DNA of 64,000 nt, from contig JAHCAI010000011.1 of NCBI GenBank assembly GCA_019634975.1, positions 1 to 64,000 of the forward strand, given 5' to 3'. Under the pieces are notes generated by a model. That model saw only the letters and a program-made list of their open reading frames with translations. It searched no databases and was not told the DNA's origin. This document shows positions 7,441 through 16,738 of the stretch, piece by piece (position 1 is the first letter of the stretch; every line of letters starts with the position of its first letter). Source of the stretch: Burkholderiales bacterium. Its GTDB lineage: Bacteria; Pseudomonadota; Gammaproteobacteria; Burkholderiales; SG8-41. Position numbers and translations under genes: made by a program.

Positions 7441-8355
7441 ATGTCCGAAAAATCCGATCATCTCGCAGTGCTGTTCGCAGACATCGTCGGGAGCACTGCG
7501 CTCTACCGCAGGCTGGGCGATGTTGATGCCCTGCGTGTCGTCAGCGCTTGCCTCGCGGCACTGAAGACGGTGCTCCCGGTCCACCGCGGGCGCCTGGTGA
7601 AGCTTCTCGGCGATGCCGTGATGTGCCTGTTCCCGGATGCCGATCACGCGGTCGGCGCGGCCATGGCCATGCAGCGGGCGGTGGCGGAACTGCGCCCCGA
7701 GGGCGTGGAACTGCAGATCCGCATTGGCCTGCACACCGGCCCGGTGGTCGTCGGCGGCGAGGATGTCTACGGCGATACCGTCAATGTGGCGGCGTACCTG
7801 GCCGATGCGGCGACGCCCGGCCAGATCCTCATTGCCGAATCGACGGCGGACGAACTGGCGCCGGAACTGAGGGAGTCGGTGTTCCCGATTTTCGATGCCG
7901 TGCTCAAGAATACCCTGGCGCCGACAGCTGTCTGCGAGGCGCGGTGGCGGGATGATTTCGCGCTGCGCACGCACATCAACCTGCAGATCCGCCGCTCGAT
8001 TCCCGAGGATGCCGGCAGCATGATGCTCGACCTGGGCGGACGGCAGGCCCGGCTCGATCACTGGCACTCCACGCTGCTGATCGGCAGGGCGCCGGAATCG
8101 GGGCTCGTCGTCGCGCACGCGATGGCCTCGCGCCGGCATGCGACGATACGCCTGGAGCGCACCCAGTTCTACCTGGTCGACCACAGCACCAATGGAACCT
8201 TTGTGACCCGCGCCAGCGGCGAGGAGATTCACGTCGTCAGGCGTGAAATCGTGCTCGAGGTCCGCGGCGAAATCCGTACCGGCTTCAGCCGTGATGAACA
8301 CGACGGACCCTGCATAGAGTTTCGCCGCGACCGGCGTTCGCTGTACCGGGTCTAG
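7441..8355 (+). CDS. Class III adenylate/guanylate cyclase-like protein with C-terminal FHA domain
   Basis: This is a 304-residue soluble protein. Residues 8-165 form a class III cyclase domain with metal-binding Asp14 (LFADIVGST) and Asp58 (KLLGDAVM), substrate-selecting Lys54, and transition-state Asn115 (YGDTVNVAAYL). The conserved Arg four residues after Asn115 is Tyr119, so catalysis may be weak or lost. Residues 210-290 form an FHA phosphothreonine-binding domain with IGR (214-216), SRRHA (230-234) and STNGTF (249-254). It could read a Ser/Thr-kinase signal, but no kinase gene is in the window. A clear ribosome-binding site is not visible before the ATG. Confidence 0.88.
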   Translation: MSEKSDHLAVLFADIVGSTALYRRLGDVDALRVVSACLAALKTVLPVHRGRLVKLLGDAVMCLFPDADHAVGAAMAMQRAVAELRPEGVELQIRIGLHTGPVVVGGEDVYGDTVNVAAYLADAATPGQILIAESTADELAPELRESVFPIFDAVLKNTLAPTAVCEARWRDDFALRTHINLQIRRSIPEDAGSMMLDLGGRQARLDHWHSTLLIGRAPESGLVVAHAMASRRHATIRLERTQFYLVDHSTNGTFVTRASGEEIHVVRREIVLEVRGEIRTGFSRDEHDGPCIEFRRDRRSLYRV

Positions 8356-8365
8356 GCGCCGATCC

Positions 8366-9238
8366 TCAGCCGGCGAGGTTGCGGATGATGGTCCGGCCGT
8401 CCCTCGCCTTTGCGCGCGCCTGCTCGGGTGATTCCCTGCCGAGGGCGGTAGCGGCAACCATTTCGTAGACATCGGCTGCGCCGAGAAGCATGCGCGGCGT
8501 CAGGCCGGAGTCTTCAAAGGTTTTTGCGATTTCGAGCATTTCCGGAACCCAGCGGTAGGCTTTGGGCGGCGTTGTCACCAGCCGGCGGAGTATCCAGTCC
8601 AGGTTGTCGGCTGCAGTCTCCTTCAGTTCCCGGTCCAGTGCATCGTCCACGCCGAGACGGCGCGCGGCAACCAGCATTTCCACGCCCAGCGCGACTGCGG
8701 CCTTTGAGTAGGAGGCGTAGCACATCTTCAGCGCCGACGCGTCGCCGATGCGCGTGCCGAGTATGCGCACCTTGACCCGCGGACTCGCCAGCTGGCTCAC
8801 CAGCCCGGCCTCGGGGCCGGACGCGTAGAAGTGCATCGATGCCTTGCCGCGCGGCGGGGGTCCGATGATCCCGGCGTCGATGCAGGTCCCGCCCGCCCCA
8901 CGGATGATGGCGTCGATTTCGCGCATGGTCCGCGGCGAGATTGCATTGCAGTCCACGAATACCGGTCTGCGGCCGCATTCCTGCATGGCCTCCGCCACGG
9001 CACGCGCGGTGTCAACGGCGGCGCCCGGATTGAGTATCGACAGCACGATGTCGCTGTCCTCGACCAGCCGCCGCATCGAGCCGCAGTCATGGAGGCCGGC
9101 CTCCCGGGCGAGGGCGCGGGTGCGGTCGCTGCGGCCGTCGAGAGCGGTGCATACCCGCAGGCCGATTTCCTTGAGCGTGCAGGCGACAGCCTGGCCCATG
9201 TCGCCGGGGCTGGCGATCCCTATGCTTTGCAGTTTCAT
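8366..9238 (-). CDS. NAD(P)-binding oxidoreductase with DUF1932 C-terminal domain
   Basis: The 290-residue protein is related to 6-phosphogluconate and 3-hydroxyisobutyrate dehydrogenases. It has the N-terminal Rossmann segment GIASPGDMG (7-15), where the usual GxGxxG is loosened. DAGIIGPPPRG (121-131) resembles the substrate loop, and Lys171 in GDASALKMCYAS is the likely catalytic lysine. The C-terminal helical domain fits DUF1932. The start at 9238 (MKLQSIG) is chosen because the open frame upstream lies antisense to the MFS gene. It is the second dehydrogenase of this superfamily in the first 10 kb. The substrate is unknown. Confidence 0.85.
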   Translation of the reverse strand: MKLQSIGIASPGDMGQAVACTLKEIGLRVCTALDGRSDRTRALAREAGLHDCGSMRRLVEDSDIVLSILNPGAAVDTARAVAEAMQECGRRPVFVDCNAISPRTMREIDAIIRGAGGTCIDAGIIGPPPRGKASMHFYASGPEAGLVSQLASPRVKVRILGTRIGDASALKMCYASYSKAAVALGVEMLVAARRLGVDDALDRELKETAADNLDWILRRLVTTPPKAYRWVPEMLEIAKTFEDSGLTPRMLLGAADVYEMVAATALGRESPEQARAKARDGRTIIRNLAG

Positions 9239-9385
9239 GTCCGTTTCGTCCGCTTCTTGAAGGTGGGTGATGCGATAAAATACCGCCTGTCCCTCCCGCC
9301 CAACAAGAAGATTCTTCATCCGTAATGCGGATTTACAGATCGGCCGGCCGCCTGCATCGGCGGCGCATGCCGGCCAACGCCTGAC

Positions 9386-10561
9386 ATGATGCTGGCTCCC
9401 ATTTTCCGCATCGTGCTGCTCAGCGTGCTGACGCACACGGCCTACAAGGGCAGCAAGGTTCTGATGTCGCTTTCGGCTCTCGACATGGGGGCGAACGAGT
9501 TTTTCGTCGGCATGCTGTTTTCGACCTATGCGCTGTTTCCCTTGCTGCTTTCGGTCTATGCGGGGAAAGTTTCCGACCGCATTGGTTTCCGTCTGCCGAT
9601 GGTTCTCGGGTCCGCAGGGCTGCTCCTCGGGCTGCTGCTGCCTTTTGTTTTTCCCCGGCTCGAGGTGCTTTATGTGGCGGCCGGCCTGATCGGCTGCTGT
9701 TACATCTTCTACACCGTCGCCGTCCAGCACCTGATCGGCACGCTGGGCGAGGGCCTCGAACGCACGAGGAATTTCAGCTGGTTCAGCCTCGGCATCGGCA
9801 TGACCGCACTGCTGGGGCCGACATCCGCAGGTTTCCTGATCGATGCGGTCGGGCACCGGGCGACGTTCGCCGTGATGGCGGCCATGCCGGTGGTGCCGGT
9901 GCTGCTGCTCGTGCTGTGGGCCGGCTGGCTTCCGAGGACACATCATCCGGCCGCGGGAAAGTCGGACAAGGCACAGCACCGCATCGGTGACCTCGTGCGC
10001 AACCGCCCCTTGCGGCGTGCACTGATCACCGCAGGCATCATCGAGACCGGTCTGGAGCTCTACAACCTGCTGCTGCCGATTTATGGTCACAGGATCGGGC
10101 TCAGCGCTTCCGAAATCGGCCTGATCCTGGGCGGCTTCGGTTTCGCACTGCTGGTGGTGCGTTCGGTGATGCCGCACCTGGTGAAGCGCTCTAGCGAGGA
10201 GCGCGTGCTGGCGGCATCGCTGGTGCTGGCTGCCGGGGTGTGCCTGGTGTTTCCCTTTGTCACGAGCTTTGCGGCCCTGCTCGCGATCTCTTTTGTCCTC
10301 GGCCTCGGGCTGGGTTGTGGCAGTCCGCTATCCATGCTTCTGGCCTTTAATCGGGCTCCGGCCGGCCGCTCGGGCGAGGCAATGGGACTGCGCCAGATGG
10401 TCAACAAGGGTACCGAGGTCCTGGTGCCCTTCGTGTTTGGCACCCTCAGCACGGCCCTGGGCATGGTGCCGGTGTTCTGGCTTGATGCCGGGCTGCTGGC
10501 CGTCGCGGCAGCGCTGATGCGCCGGGATGCCGCAACAGTCAGGCGCGCAGCGCCGCAATGA
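9386..10561 (+). CDS. Major facilitator superfamily transporter
   Basis: The 391-residue integral inner-membrane protein is predicted to have 12 helices. The loop YAGKVSDRIGFRLPM (about 52-66) is a good MFS motif A with the D-R-x-G signature. A second related loop (MPHLVKRSSEERVL) separates helices in the C-terminal half. It is divergent from the DUF1932 oxidoreductase across 147 bases, which suggests shared regulation and export or uptake of the compound that enzyme handles. The substrate is not evident. Confidence 0.85.
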   Translation: MMLAPIFRIVLLSVLTHTAYKGSKVLMSLSALDMGANEFFVGMLFSTYALFPLLLSVYAGKVSDRIGFRLPMVLGSAGLLLGLLLPFVFPRLEVLYVAAGLIGCCYIFYTVAVQHLIGTLGEGLERTRNFSWFSLGIGMTALLGPTSAGFLIDAVGHRATFAVMAAMPVVPVLLLVLWAGWLPRTHHPAAGKSDKAQHRIGDLVRNRPLRRALITAGIIETGLELYNLLLPIYGHRIGLSASEIGLILGGFGFALLVVRSVMPHLVKRSSEERVLAASLVLAAGVCLVFPFVTSFAALLAISFVLGLGLGCGSPLSMLLAFNRAPAGRSGEAMGLRQMVNKGTEVLVPFVFGTLSTALGMVPVFWLDAGLLAVAAALMRRDAATVRRAAPQ

Positions 10562-10615
10562 GCCAGTCCGGCTTGGGGGACAGGCTGGCGGTGATCGTAA
10601 TGACATTAAATATAT

Positions 10616-10635
10616 AAAAAAATCAATAACTTATA
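10616..10635 (+). repeat. AT-rich boundary motif, copy B (perfect IHF consensus)
   Basis: AAAAAAATCAATAACTTATA lies between the MFS stop and the channel gene. AATCAATAACTTA at 10621-10633 fits WATCAANNNNTTR exactly and follows a seven-A run. Confidence 0.65.
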
Positions 10636-10716
10636 AAAATATTTTGGGCATTGCGACGAGTTCGGTGGGAAAATGAAAAACCGACATTCCAGTCGCCCGT
10701 CGATGAAAGCGTCCTG

Positions 10717-12243
10717 ATGAATTCGCAAGCGATCCTGCAGCAACTGCAGCAGGCGGGATTTCCCGAATTGCCGGCGATATTCGTGGTGCTGGCGCTGCTG
10801 TTCTGGCTGCTGCGCCCCGGCGACCGTGGCACGCTGTACCACACGGCGGTCTTCTTTGCGCTGGCGGTGGCGGGACAGGTGGCAATTGTCCTGCTGGGCG
10901 GATTCGCGCTCGGACTCGCTGGCGATGTATTGCGTGAAGCCTTCGTGATCATGGCCGGGGTTGCCTTCATCAGGCTCTGCGGGCTGGCGCTGTTCCGCCT
11001 GCTGCTGCCGGTGCTGCGGCTGCAGCCGCCGCGCATCCTCGAGGATGTGCTGGTGATCGTTGCCTACGTCGCCTGGGGGATGGTGCGCCTGCGCTACGCG
11101 GGTCTGGACCTGTCGCAGATCGTCACCACCTCGGCAGTGATTACCGCGGTGATCGCCTTTTCGATGCAGGACACGCTGGGAAACATACTGGGCGGATTGG
11201 CGATCCAGCTTGACGGATCGCTGGAGGTCGGGGACTGGGTGCGCGTCGATGATGTCACCGGCCGGGTGACCGACATCCGCTGGCGCTCGGTGTCGATCGA
11301 GACCAACAACTGGGAAACCGTCGTGGTGCCCAACGGCCAGCTGATGAAGGGCAAGTTTGCGGTGCTGGGGCAGCGCGGCAGCAGTCCGTCCCCGGTGCGC
11401 CGCTGGGTCTGGTTCGATGTTGACTACACGGTGCCGCCGTCGCGGGTGATCGCCGTGGTGCAGGAGTCGCTGCAGCGTTCGGCGATTGTCCGCATGGCCG
11501 CGGACCCGGCACCGCAGTGCGTGCTGATGGGGCTCGAGGCCGGGCGCGCACGCTATGCCCTGCGTTACTGGCTCACCGACTCCGGGCACGATGACGCGAC
11601 CGACTCGGAAGTCAGGGTGCATCTGCTGGCGGGTCTGCAGCGCAGCGGGCTGGCGATTGCGGCACCCCAGTACTCCGTGCACATGGTCGAGGAGGGGGAG
11701 AAACAGCGGCAGGCCGGTCAGCTGCGCGAGCTGGAGCAGCGGCTGAAGGCGCTGCAGCATGTCGACATTTTCGTCCATCTCCAGCCCGAGGAGCTGCGGC
11801 GCGTGGCCGAGGCGCTGGTGCCCGCGCCGTTCGCGCCTGGTGAAGTGATAACCCGCCAGGGTGCCGAGGCGCACTGGCTGTATGTGCTGGTGGAGGGCGA
11901 GGCGCAGGTGGTTTTCGAGGACTCCAAGGGTTCGCATCCGGTGTCCAGGCTGCGCGAGGGAACCGTGTTCGGAGAGCGTGGCATGATGCTCGGCGAGCGG
12001 CGCAGTGCCACGGTGGTCGCGCTGGGTGATGTCAGATGCTATCGCCTCGACCGCGCGGCATTCCAGGACGTCATCCGTTCGCGGCCGCAGATCGCGGAGG
12101 ACGTATCACGGATACTCGCCGTGCGCGAGGTGGAACTGCAGAACGTGCGCCAGGCGCTGGATGCGGAGCAAAGGGCCTCGGAAATGTCGCGGCGGCATGG
12201 CGAGATACTGGGCCGCATCCGGGAGTTTTTTGGATTGCACTGA
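10717..12243 (+). CDS. MscS-family channel with C-terminal cyclic nucleotide-binding domain
   Basis: From ATG 10717 the product has 508 residues. It has N-terminal membrane helices (about 18-125), an MscS pore and beta domain (QDTLGNILGGLAIQLDGS, 151-168, then VGDWVRVDDVTGRVTDI), and a cNMP-binding domain (350-470). The phosphate-binding cassette FGERGMMLGERRSATV (418-433) keeps the Glu and Arg that contact the cyclic phosphate. This is the architecture of bacterial cyclic-nucleotide-gated (bCNG) channels, which are mostly ligand-gated rather than tension-gated. A TTG at 10651 would add 22 residues. Copy B of the AT-rich motif lies just upstream. Confidence 0.9.
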   Translation: MNSQAILQQLQQAGFPELPAIFVVLALLFWLLRPGDRGTLYHTAVFFALAVAGQVAIVLLGGFALGLAGDVLREAFVIMAGVAFIRLCGLALFRLLLPVLRLQPPRILEDVLVIVAYVAWGMVRLRYAGLDLSQIVTTSAVITAVIAFSMQDTLGNILGGLAIQLDGSLEVGDWVRVDDVTGRVTDIRWRSVSIETNNWETVVVPNGQLMKGKFAVLGQRGSSPSPVRRWVWFDVDYTVPPSRVIAVVQESLQRSAIVRMAADPAPQCVLMGLEAGRARYALRYWLTDSGHDDATDSEVRVHLLAGLQRSGLAIAAPQYSVHMVEEGEKQRQAGQLRELEQRLKALQHVDIFVHLQPEELRRVAEALVPAPFAPGEVITRQGAEAHWLYVLVEGEAQVVFEDSKGSHPVSRLREGTVFGERGMMLGERRSATVVALGDVRCYRLDRAAFQDVIRSRPQIAEDVSRILAVREVELQNVRQALDAEQRASEMSRRHGEILGRIREFFGLH

Positions 12244-12276
12244 ATTTTCGGCCAGACCATGTTCGATGAGGCTCGC

Positions 12277-13131
12277 ATGCCCGAAATCCTGAGAACTGCG
12301 GTGCTGGCCGTGATGTTGTGTGTCGGCGGCGCGGCCGCTGCGGCAGTTCCGGACACGGTGCAGTTTCCGAGTGCCGACGGACGCACCCGGCTTACCGCTT
12401 ATGTGTTCCTGCCGCACCAGGCCGGACCCCGTCCGGCCGTGGTCATGCTGCACGGGCGCGCCGGACCCTATTCCTCGCTCAAGCGCGGGCAGCATGATGC
12501 CGGCGCACTGACCCAGCGCCACCGGATGTGGGGACGCTTTCTCGCCGATCGCGGCTATGTCGCCATCCTGGTCGACAGTTTCGGCCCGCGCGGCTACGGA
12601 GATGGTTTCGGCAGGCATTCCTACGACAGCCGTCCGCCCGAAGTCAGCGAGCAGAACGTGAGGCCTCTCGATGCCTATGGCGCGCTTGCTTACCTGAGAA
12701 CGCGAGGCGATGTTGCCGCAGACCGTGTCGCCGTGCTCGGCTGGTCCAACGGGGGCATGACCGTACTCGCCGCGATGGGACCGCGGCCGCCCGGGCTGAC
12801 GGATCCCACGCCGGAGAACGGCTTCCGCGCCGCGATCGCGCTTTATCCCAGCTGCCGCTTCCAGGCGAAGCAACCCGATTACAAGCCGTATGCGCCGCTG
12901 CTGATCGCGGTGGCGGAGCAGGATGACGAGGTGTCGCCGGCGGTATGCCGCAGTTTTGCCGGGGTGCTGCAGCTGCGTGGCGCGGATGTGGAGTTCCACT
13001 GGTATGACGGCGCCCAGCATGCCTACGACGATCCGGGCAAGACCAAGCAGAGCCACGAACCCAACCGGGCAGCGATGCAGGACACGCTCAAGCGGGTGGA
13101 GGCTTTCCTGGTGCGCCACCTGGGCCCCTGA
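12277..13131 (+). CDS. Secreted dienelactone hydrolase-family alpha/beta hydrolase
   Basis: From ATG 12277 the product has 284 residues with a signal peptide ([24 protein letters not shown]), so it acts in the periplasm. The nucleophile elbow is GWSNGG with Ser157 where classical dienelactone hydrolase has Cys. An Asp follows in AEQDDEVS, and the His is in [16 protein letters not shown] ribosome-binding site lies 6 bases before this ATG. An in-frame ATG at 12259 would add six charged residues ahead of the signal peptide and is less likely. The substrate is unknown. Confidence 0.85.
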   Translation: MPEILRTAVLAVMLCVGGAAAAAVPDTVQFPSADGRTRLTAYVFLPHQAGPRPAVVMLHGRAGPYSSLKRGQHDAGALTQRHRMWGRFLADRGYVAILVDSFGPRGYGDGFGRHSYDSRPPEVSEQNVRPLDAYGALAYLRTRGDVAADRVAVLGWSNGGMTVLAAMGPRPPGLTDPTPENGFRAAIALYPSCRFQAKQPDYKPYAPLLIAVAEQDDEVSPAVCRSFAGVLQLRGADVEFHWYDGAQHAYDDPGKTKQSHEPNRAAMQDTLKRVEAFLVRHLGP

Positions 13132-13172
13132 GTAGGCCGGCCGCACGCCGGCATCCTGTATCATTCGCCCCC

Positions 13173-14141
13173 ATGAAAACGACCTTTCTCGAATTCGAGC
13201 AACCGATCGCCGATCTCGAAGCCAAGATCGAGGAACTGCGCTTCGTTCAGGACGACTCGGCGCTGGACATTTCCGAGGAAATCGCGCGCCTGCAGAAAAA
13301 AAGCCAGGCGCTCACCAAGGATATCTATTCCAAGCTGACGGCCTGGCAGATTGCGCAGGTGGCTCGTCATCCGCAGCGTCCCTATACGCTCGACTACATC
13401 AACGGCCTGTTCACCGATTTCGAGGAAATGCACGGCGACCGGGCCTATGCCGATGATCCTGCGATTGTCGGGGGGCTGGCGCGCTTCGGTGGCCAGACCG
13501 TGGTGGTCATCGGACACCAGAAGGGCCGCGACACCAAGGAGAAGATTTTCCGCAATTTCGGCATGCCGCGTCCCGAGGGTTATCGCAAGGCACTGCGCCT
13601 ACTGAAACTGGCCGAGAAATTCGCCGTCCCGGTGTTCACTTTCATCGACACGCCCGGAGCGTATCCCGGTGTGGGTGCGGAGGAGCGCGGGCAATCGGAA
13701 GCGATCGGCCGCAACCTCTACGTGATGGCATCGCTGAAAACACCGGTGATCTGCACGGTAATCGGCGAGGGCGGTTCCGGCGGCGCGCTGGCGGTGGCCG
13801 TGGGCGACGTGACCCTGATGCTGCAATATTCGACCTACTCGGTGATCTCCCCCGAGGGTTGTGCGTCGATACTCTGGAAGAGCGCGGAGCGGGCTGCTGA
13901 TGCCGCGGAAACGCTGGGCATCACGGCGCCCAGGCTGAAAACCCTGGGGCTCATCGACAAGGTTGTCGGCGAGCCGCTGGGGGGCGCACATCGCGATCAT
14001 GCGGCGATGATGCAAAGCCTCAAGAAGGCGCTCCAGGACAGCTGGCGGCAGCTGCGTGACACGCCGGTCGAAAAACTGACCGAGTCGCGCTTTGAAAGGC
14101 TGATGGGCTATGGCCAGTTCAGGGAAGTGGAAAGCCGCTGA
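13173..14141 (+). CDS. accA: Acetyl-CoA carboxylase carboxyltransferase subunit alpha
   Basis: The 322-residue protein has the normal AccA length. With AccD it transfers the carboxyl group from biotin to acetyl-CoA to make malonyl-CoA, the first step of fatty acid synthesis. Recognised blocks are the N-terminal helical region ([15 protein letters not shown]), [22 protein letters not shown], the oxyanion and CoA site [11 protein letters not shown], and [15 protein letters not shown]. tilS follows 27 bases later, the usual accA-tilS order in proteobacteria. Confidence 0.97.
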   Translation: MKTTFLEFEQPIADLEAKIEELRFVQDDSALDISEEIARLQKKSQALTKDIYSKLTAWQIAQVARHPQRPYTLDYINGLFTDFEEMHGDRAYADDPAIVGGLARFGGQTVVVIGHQKGRDTKEKIFRNFGMPRPEGYRKALRLLKLAEKFAVPVFTFIDTPGAYPGVGAEERGQSEAIGRNLYVMASLKTPVICTVIGEGGSGGALAVAVGDVTLMLQYSTYSVISPEGCASILWKSAERAADAAETLGITAPRLKTLGLIDKVVGEPLGGAHRDHAAMMQSLKKALQDSWRQLRDTPVEKLTESRFERLMGYGQFREVESR

Positions 14142-14168
14142 CCCGGGACTGGTGCCGGCGGTCTCGGG

Positions 14169-15491
14169 GTGAAACCGGACCTGGCAGCCGGGGTACGCAA
14201 GCACCTGCGTGTTCACGTGCCGCGCGGCGCTTGCCTCGTGGTCGGTCTCAGTGGCGGCATCGATTCCGTCGTGCTGCTCCACCTGCTGGCGCGCGGGCTG
14301 CGCCTGCCGCCGCGCCGGCTGTCCGCAATCCATGTCAATCACCAGTTGAATCCACAGGCTCCCGGCTGGGCGTCGTTCTGCCGCCGTTTCTGCAGGCAAC
14401 TGGGCATTCGCCTGCGGGTGGTGAAGGTCGAGGTGAAGCGGGGCAACAGCACAGAGGGCGCGGCAAGGTCGGCTCGCTACGCGGCTTTTGCGGAGAGCGG
14501 CGCCGACGTCGTCATGCTCGCCCATAACCGTGATGATCAGTCGGAGACCGTTCTTCTGCAACTGTTCAGGGGCGCAGGCCCCCGTGGCCTTGCGGCAATG
14601 CCCGTGTTCAGGGAGGGCGTCCCCGGGACACCCGCAGTGCTGCGGCCGTTGCTGGAGGTGCCGCGCAGCCTGATTTCGGAGTACGCCGCCCGCCATTCCC
14701 TGCAGTGGGTGGAGGATGACAGCAACGATGATCGCCGCTACCTGCGAAATTTCCTGCGCCACGAACTGATGCCGCTGATCGAGGCGCGGCGGCCGGGCAC
14801 CCGTGCCGTGCTCGCGCGCGGGGCCCGGCTGCAGGCGGAGGCCTCGGATCTGCTGGACGCGCTGGCCTTGCAGGATCTTGGCGGGAGCCTGCCGCCGGGG
14901 CGGCTGGATCTGACGCTGCTGGAGTCGCTTCCCGCGCATCGTGCCCGCAACGCCCTGCGTTTCTTCCTGCGCGGCAACGGCCTGCCGATGCCTGATGCGG
15001 ATCGCCTGGAGGAACTGCTGAGACAGGCACTGACAGCAGGGCGCGATGCCGCTGTGTGCATGCCCGTGGGAACATCGGATTTGCGGCGTTTCAGGAATGC
15101 CCTCCACATCGTCAAGCAGCTTGCCCCGCCGGACCGAAAGTTTGCCGTGCACTGGAGTGGCCGTGGCGTGCTCCGGCTGGCGCCGCTGGCGGGATCCCTG
15201 CAGATGCAGCCCGCCACCGCGGGCGGCATCGACGGGGCATTGATTCGCAGCAGCGGTCTCCTCGTCGCATCGCGGCGGGGCGGCGAGACCCTGCGCCTTG
15301 CGCTGTGCGGCAGGCAGAGGACGGTGCGCAAGCTGCTGCAGGAGGCGGATTGCCCGCCCTGGGTGCGGGAGCGCCTGCCGTTCCTTTATATCGAAGGACA
15401 ACTGGCGGCGGTGCCCGGGCTGGGGGTCGACGTGCGTTTTCAGGCGCCCGCCGGAAAAGGGGGTTATCTTCCGGTATGGCGCCCCGACTGA
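14169..15491 (+). CDS. tilS: tRNA(Ile)-lysidine synthase
   Basis: The 440-residue N-type ATP pyrophosphatase carries the PP-loop SGGIDS (28-33), HVNHQL, and LAHNRDDQSETVLLQLFRG. It attaches lysine to C34 of the CAU-anticodon tRNA-Ile so that it reads AUA, an essential function. The C-terminal substrate-binding half is present (RTVRKLLQEADCPPWVRERLPFLY). The start is GTG; accA ends 27 bases upstream, so the two are likely cotranscribed. Confidence 0.95.
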   Translation: MKPDLAAGVRKHLRVHVPRGACLVVGLSGGIDSVVLLHLLARGLRLPPRRLSAIHVNHQLNPQAPGWASFCRRFCRQLGIRLRVVKVEVKRGNSTEGAARSARYAAFAESGADVVMLAHNRDDQSETVLLQLFRGAGPRGLAAMPVFREGVPGTPAVLRPLLEVPRSLISEYAARHSLQWVEDDSNDDRRYLRNFLRHELMPLIEARRPGTRAVLARGARLQAEASDLLDALALQDLGGSLPPGRLDLTLLESLPAHRARNALRFFLRGNGLPMPDADRLEELLRQALTAGRDAAVCMPVGTSDLRRFRNALHIVKQLAPPDRKFAVHWSGRGVLRLAPLAGSLQMQPATAGGIDGALIRSSGLLVASRRGGETLRLALCGRQRTVRKLLQEADCPPWVRERLPFLYIEGQLAAVPGLGVDVRFQAPAGKGGYLPVWRPD

Positions 15492-15663
15492 TGGTTGGGC
15501 TCCACCCGCCGGCGTCGTGAACAACTTGAGTGCGGCCCCGGTTTGCCAAATCTGGGATGCTTTGTTAATCTGGCCTTGCAGGTCCACAGGATGAAAATAA
15601 CGCTTCGCCGTCGGCAGTGGCGCGTCCTGTATCCCTTAACGACCCAAAGCGAGGAAAAAAGCA

Positions 15664-16668
15664 ATGAAACTTTCACAACTAGTGAAGCTCGCGCTCGCCG
15701 CGACCATCGGCATGACCGTGGCCACGGGCGCAATGGCGCAGGCCAAGCCCAATCCGAAATGGCCGACCAATCTCACCCTGGGCACGGCCTCGGTGGGCGG
15801 AACCTATTTCGTGTACGGCCAGGTATGGGCCAGCCTGGTCAATGAAAAGATCGGCACCAACATCAGCACGCAGCAGACACAGGGGCCGAACCAGAACATC
15901 ATCCTGACCGACTCCAGGCAGATTGATTTCGGCATGGCGACCATGGGCGTCGCACTGCAGGCCTGGGAAGGCAAGGGGGAGTGGACCAAGGGCAAGAAGT
16001 TCAGCAACATCCGCGCGATGTTCCCGATGTATGACACGCCTTTTCATTTCATCACGCTGGAAAAAACCGGCATCAAGTCGGTGAAGGATCTGGCCGGCAA
16101 GCGCTCCGGAGTCGGACCGCGCGCGGGCACCTGCGGCACCTATTTCCCTCTGATGTTCAAGGCGCTGGGCATCGACACCACCATCCGCAACGGCCAGGCC
16201 TCCGACATGGCGGCCAACCTGCAGGACGGACTGATCGACGCTTTCCCGTTCTGTGCCGGGGTCCCGATTGCCGCCTACTCGGAACTTGAGACCACCAACA
16301 AGGTGCGTTTCTTCACGTTCTCGGATGACGAACTGAAGCGGGTCAAGGCGGCGCTGCCGGAGCTGTCCGATTCGCTGATCCCGAAGGGCACCTACAAGCA
16401 GCAGACCGAGGACCACAAGACCGTGGGCCTCTACAACTTCGCCATCGCGAACAAGGATGTTCCCGAGGATCTCGTGTATGCCGTCGTGAAGGCGGTGCTC
16501 GAAAACAACCCGCAGATGGTCAAGGGACATGCCGCCGCCAAGGAGACGCTGATGGAGAACTGGAACCGCAACGGCTTCCTGCCCTTCCATCCGGGCGCGA
16601 TCCGCTACTTCAGGGAAAAAGGCATCAATGTGCCGAAGCACCTGATTCCGCCCGAGTACAAGGGCTGA
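15664..16668 (+). CDS. TAXI-family TRAP transporter solute receptor
   Basis: The 334-residue protein has a signal peptide (MKLSQLVKLALAATIGMTVATGAMAQA). The TAXI pattern follows: LTLGTASVGGTYFVYGQVWASLVNEKIGTNISTQQTQGPNQNI, then KSVKDLAGKRSGVGPRAGTCGTYFP. TAXI receptors capture an organic acid or amino acid in the periplasm for a sodium- or proton-driven TRAP permease. A good ribosome-binding site (GAGGAAA) precedes the ATG. An intrinsic terminator separates it from its permease, so the receptor can be made in excess. Confidence 0.93.
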   Translation: MKLSQLVKLALAATIGMTVATGAMAQAKPNPKWPTNLTLGTASVGGTYFVYGQVWASLVNEKIGTNISTQQTQGPNQNIILTDSRQIDFGMATMGVALQAWEGKGEWTKGKKFSNIRAMFPMYDTPFHFITLEKTGIKSVKDLAGKRSGVGPRAGTCGTYFPLMFKALGIDTTIRNGQASDMAANLQDGLIDAFPFCAGVPIAAYSELETTNKVRFFTFSDDELKRVKAALPELSDSLIPKGTYKQQTEDHKTVGLYNFAIANKDVPEDLVYAVVKAVLENNPQMVKGHAAAKETLMENWNRNGFLPFHPGAIRYFREKGINVPKHLIPPEYKG

Positions 16669-16686
16669 CAACCAGCTGGCTTCAAG

Positions 16687-16720
16687 CCGCACTGCGCGTG
16701 AGCTCAGTGCGGTTTTTTTT
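16687..16720 (+). terminator. Intrinsic terminator/attenuator between TRAP receptor and permease
   Basis: An 8-bp perfect stem, CCGCACTG (16687-16694) with CAGTGCGG (16705-16712), is followed at once by eight T residues. It lies 18 bases after the receptor stop and ends 18 bases before the permease ATG, so it probably acts as a partial terminator that sets the receptor:permease ratio. Confidence 0.88.
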
Positions 16721-16738
16721 ATCCGGAGGGGATAGTGC

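Noticed and set aside
8366..10177. A 603-codon minus-strand open frame that would fuse the DUF1932 oxidoreductase to a long N-terminal extension
   Set aside because: The extra 313 codons are antisense to the MFS gene and are rich in His, Gln and Arg with no domain. The family start MKLQSIG is at 9238.
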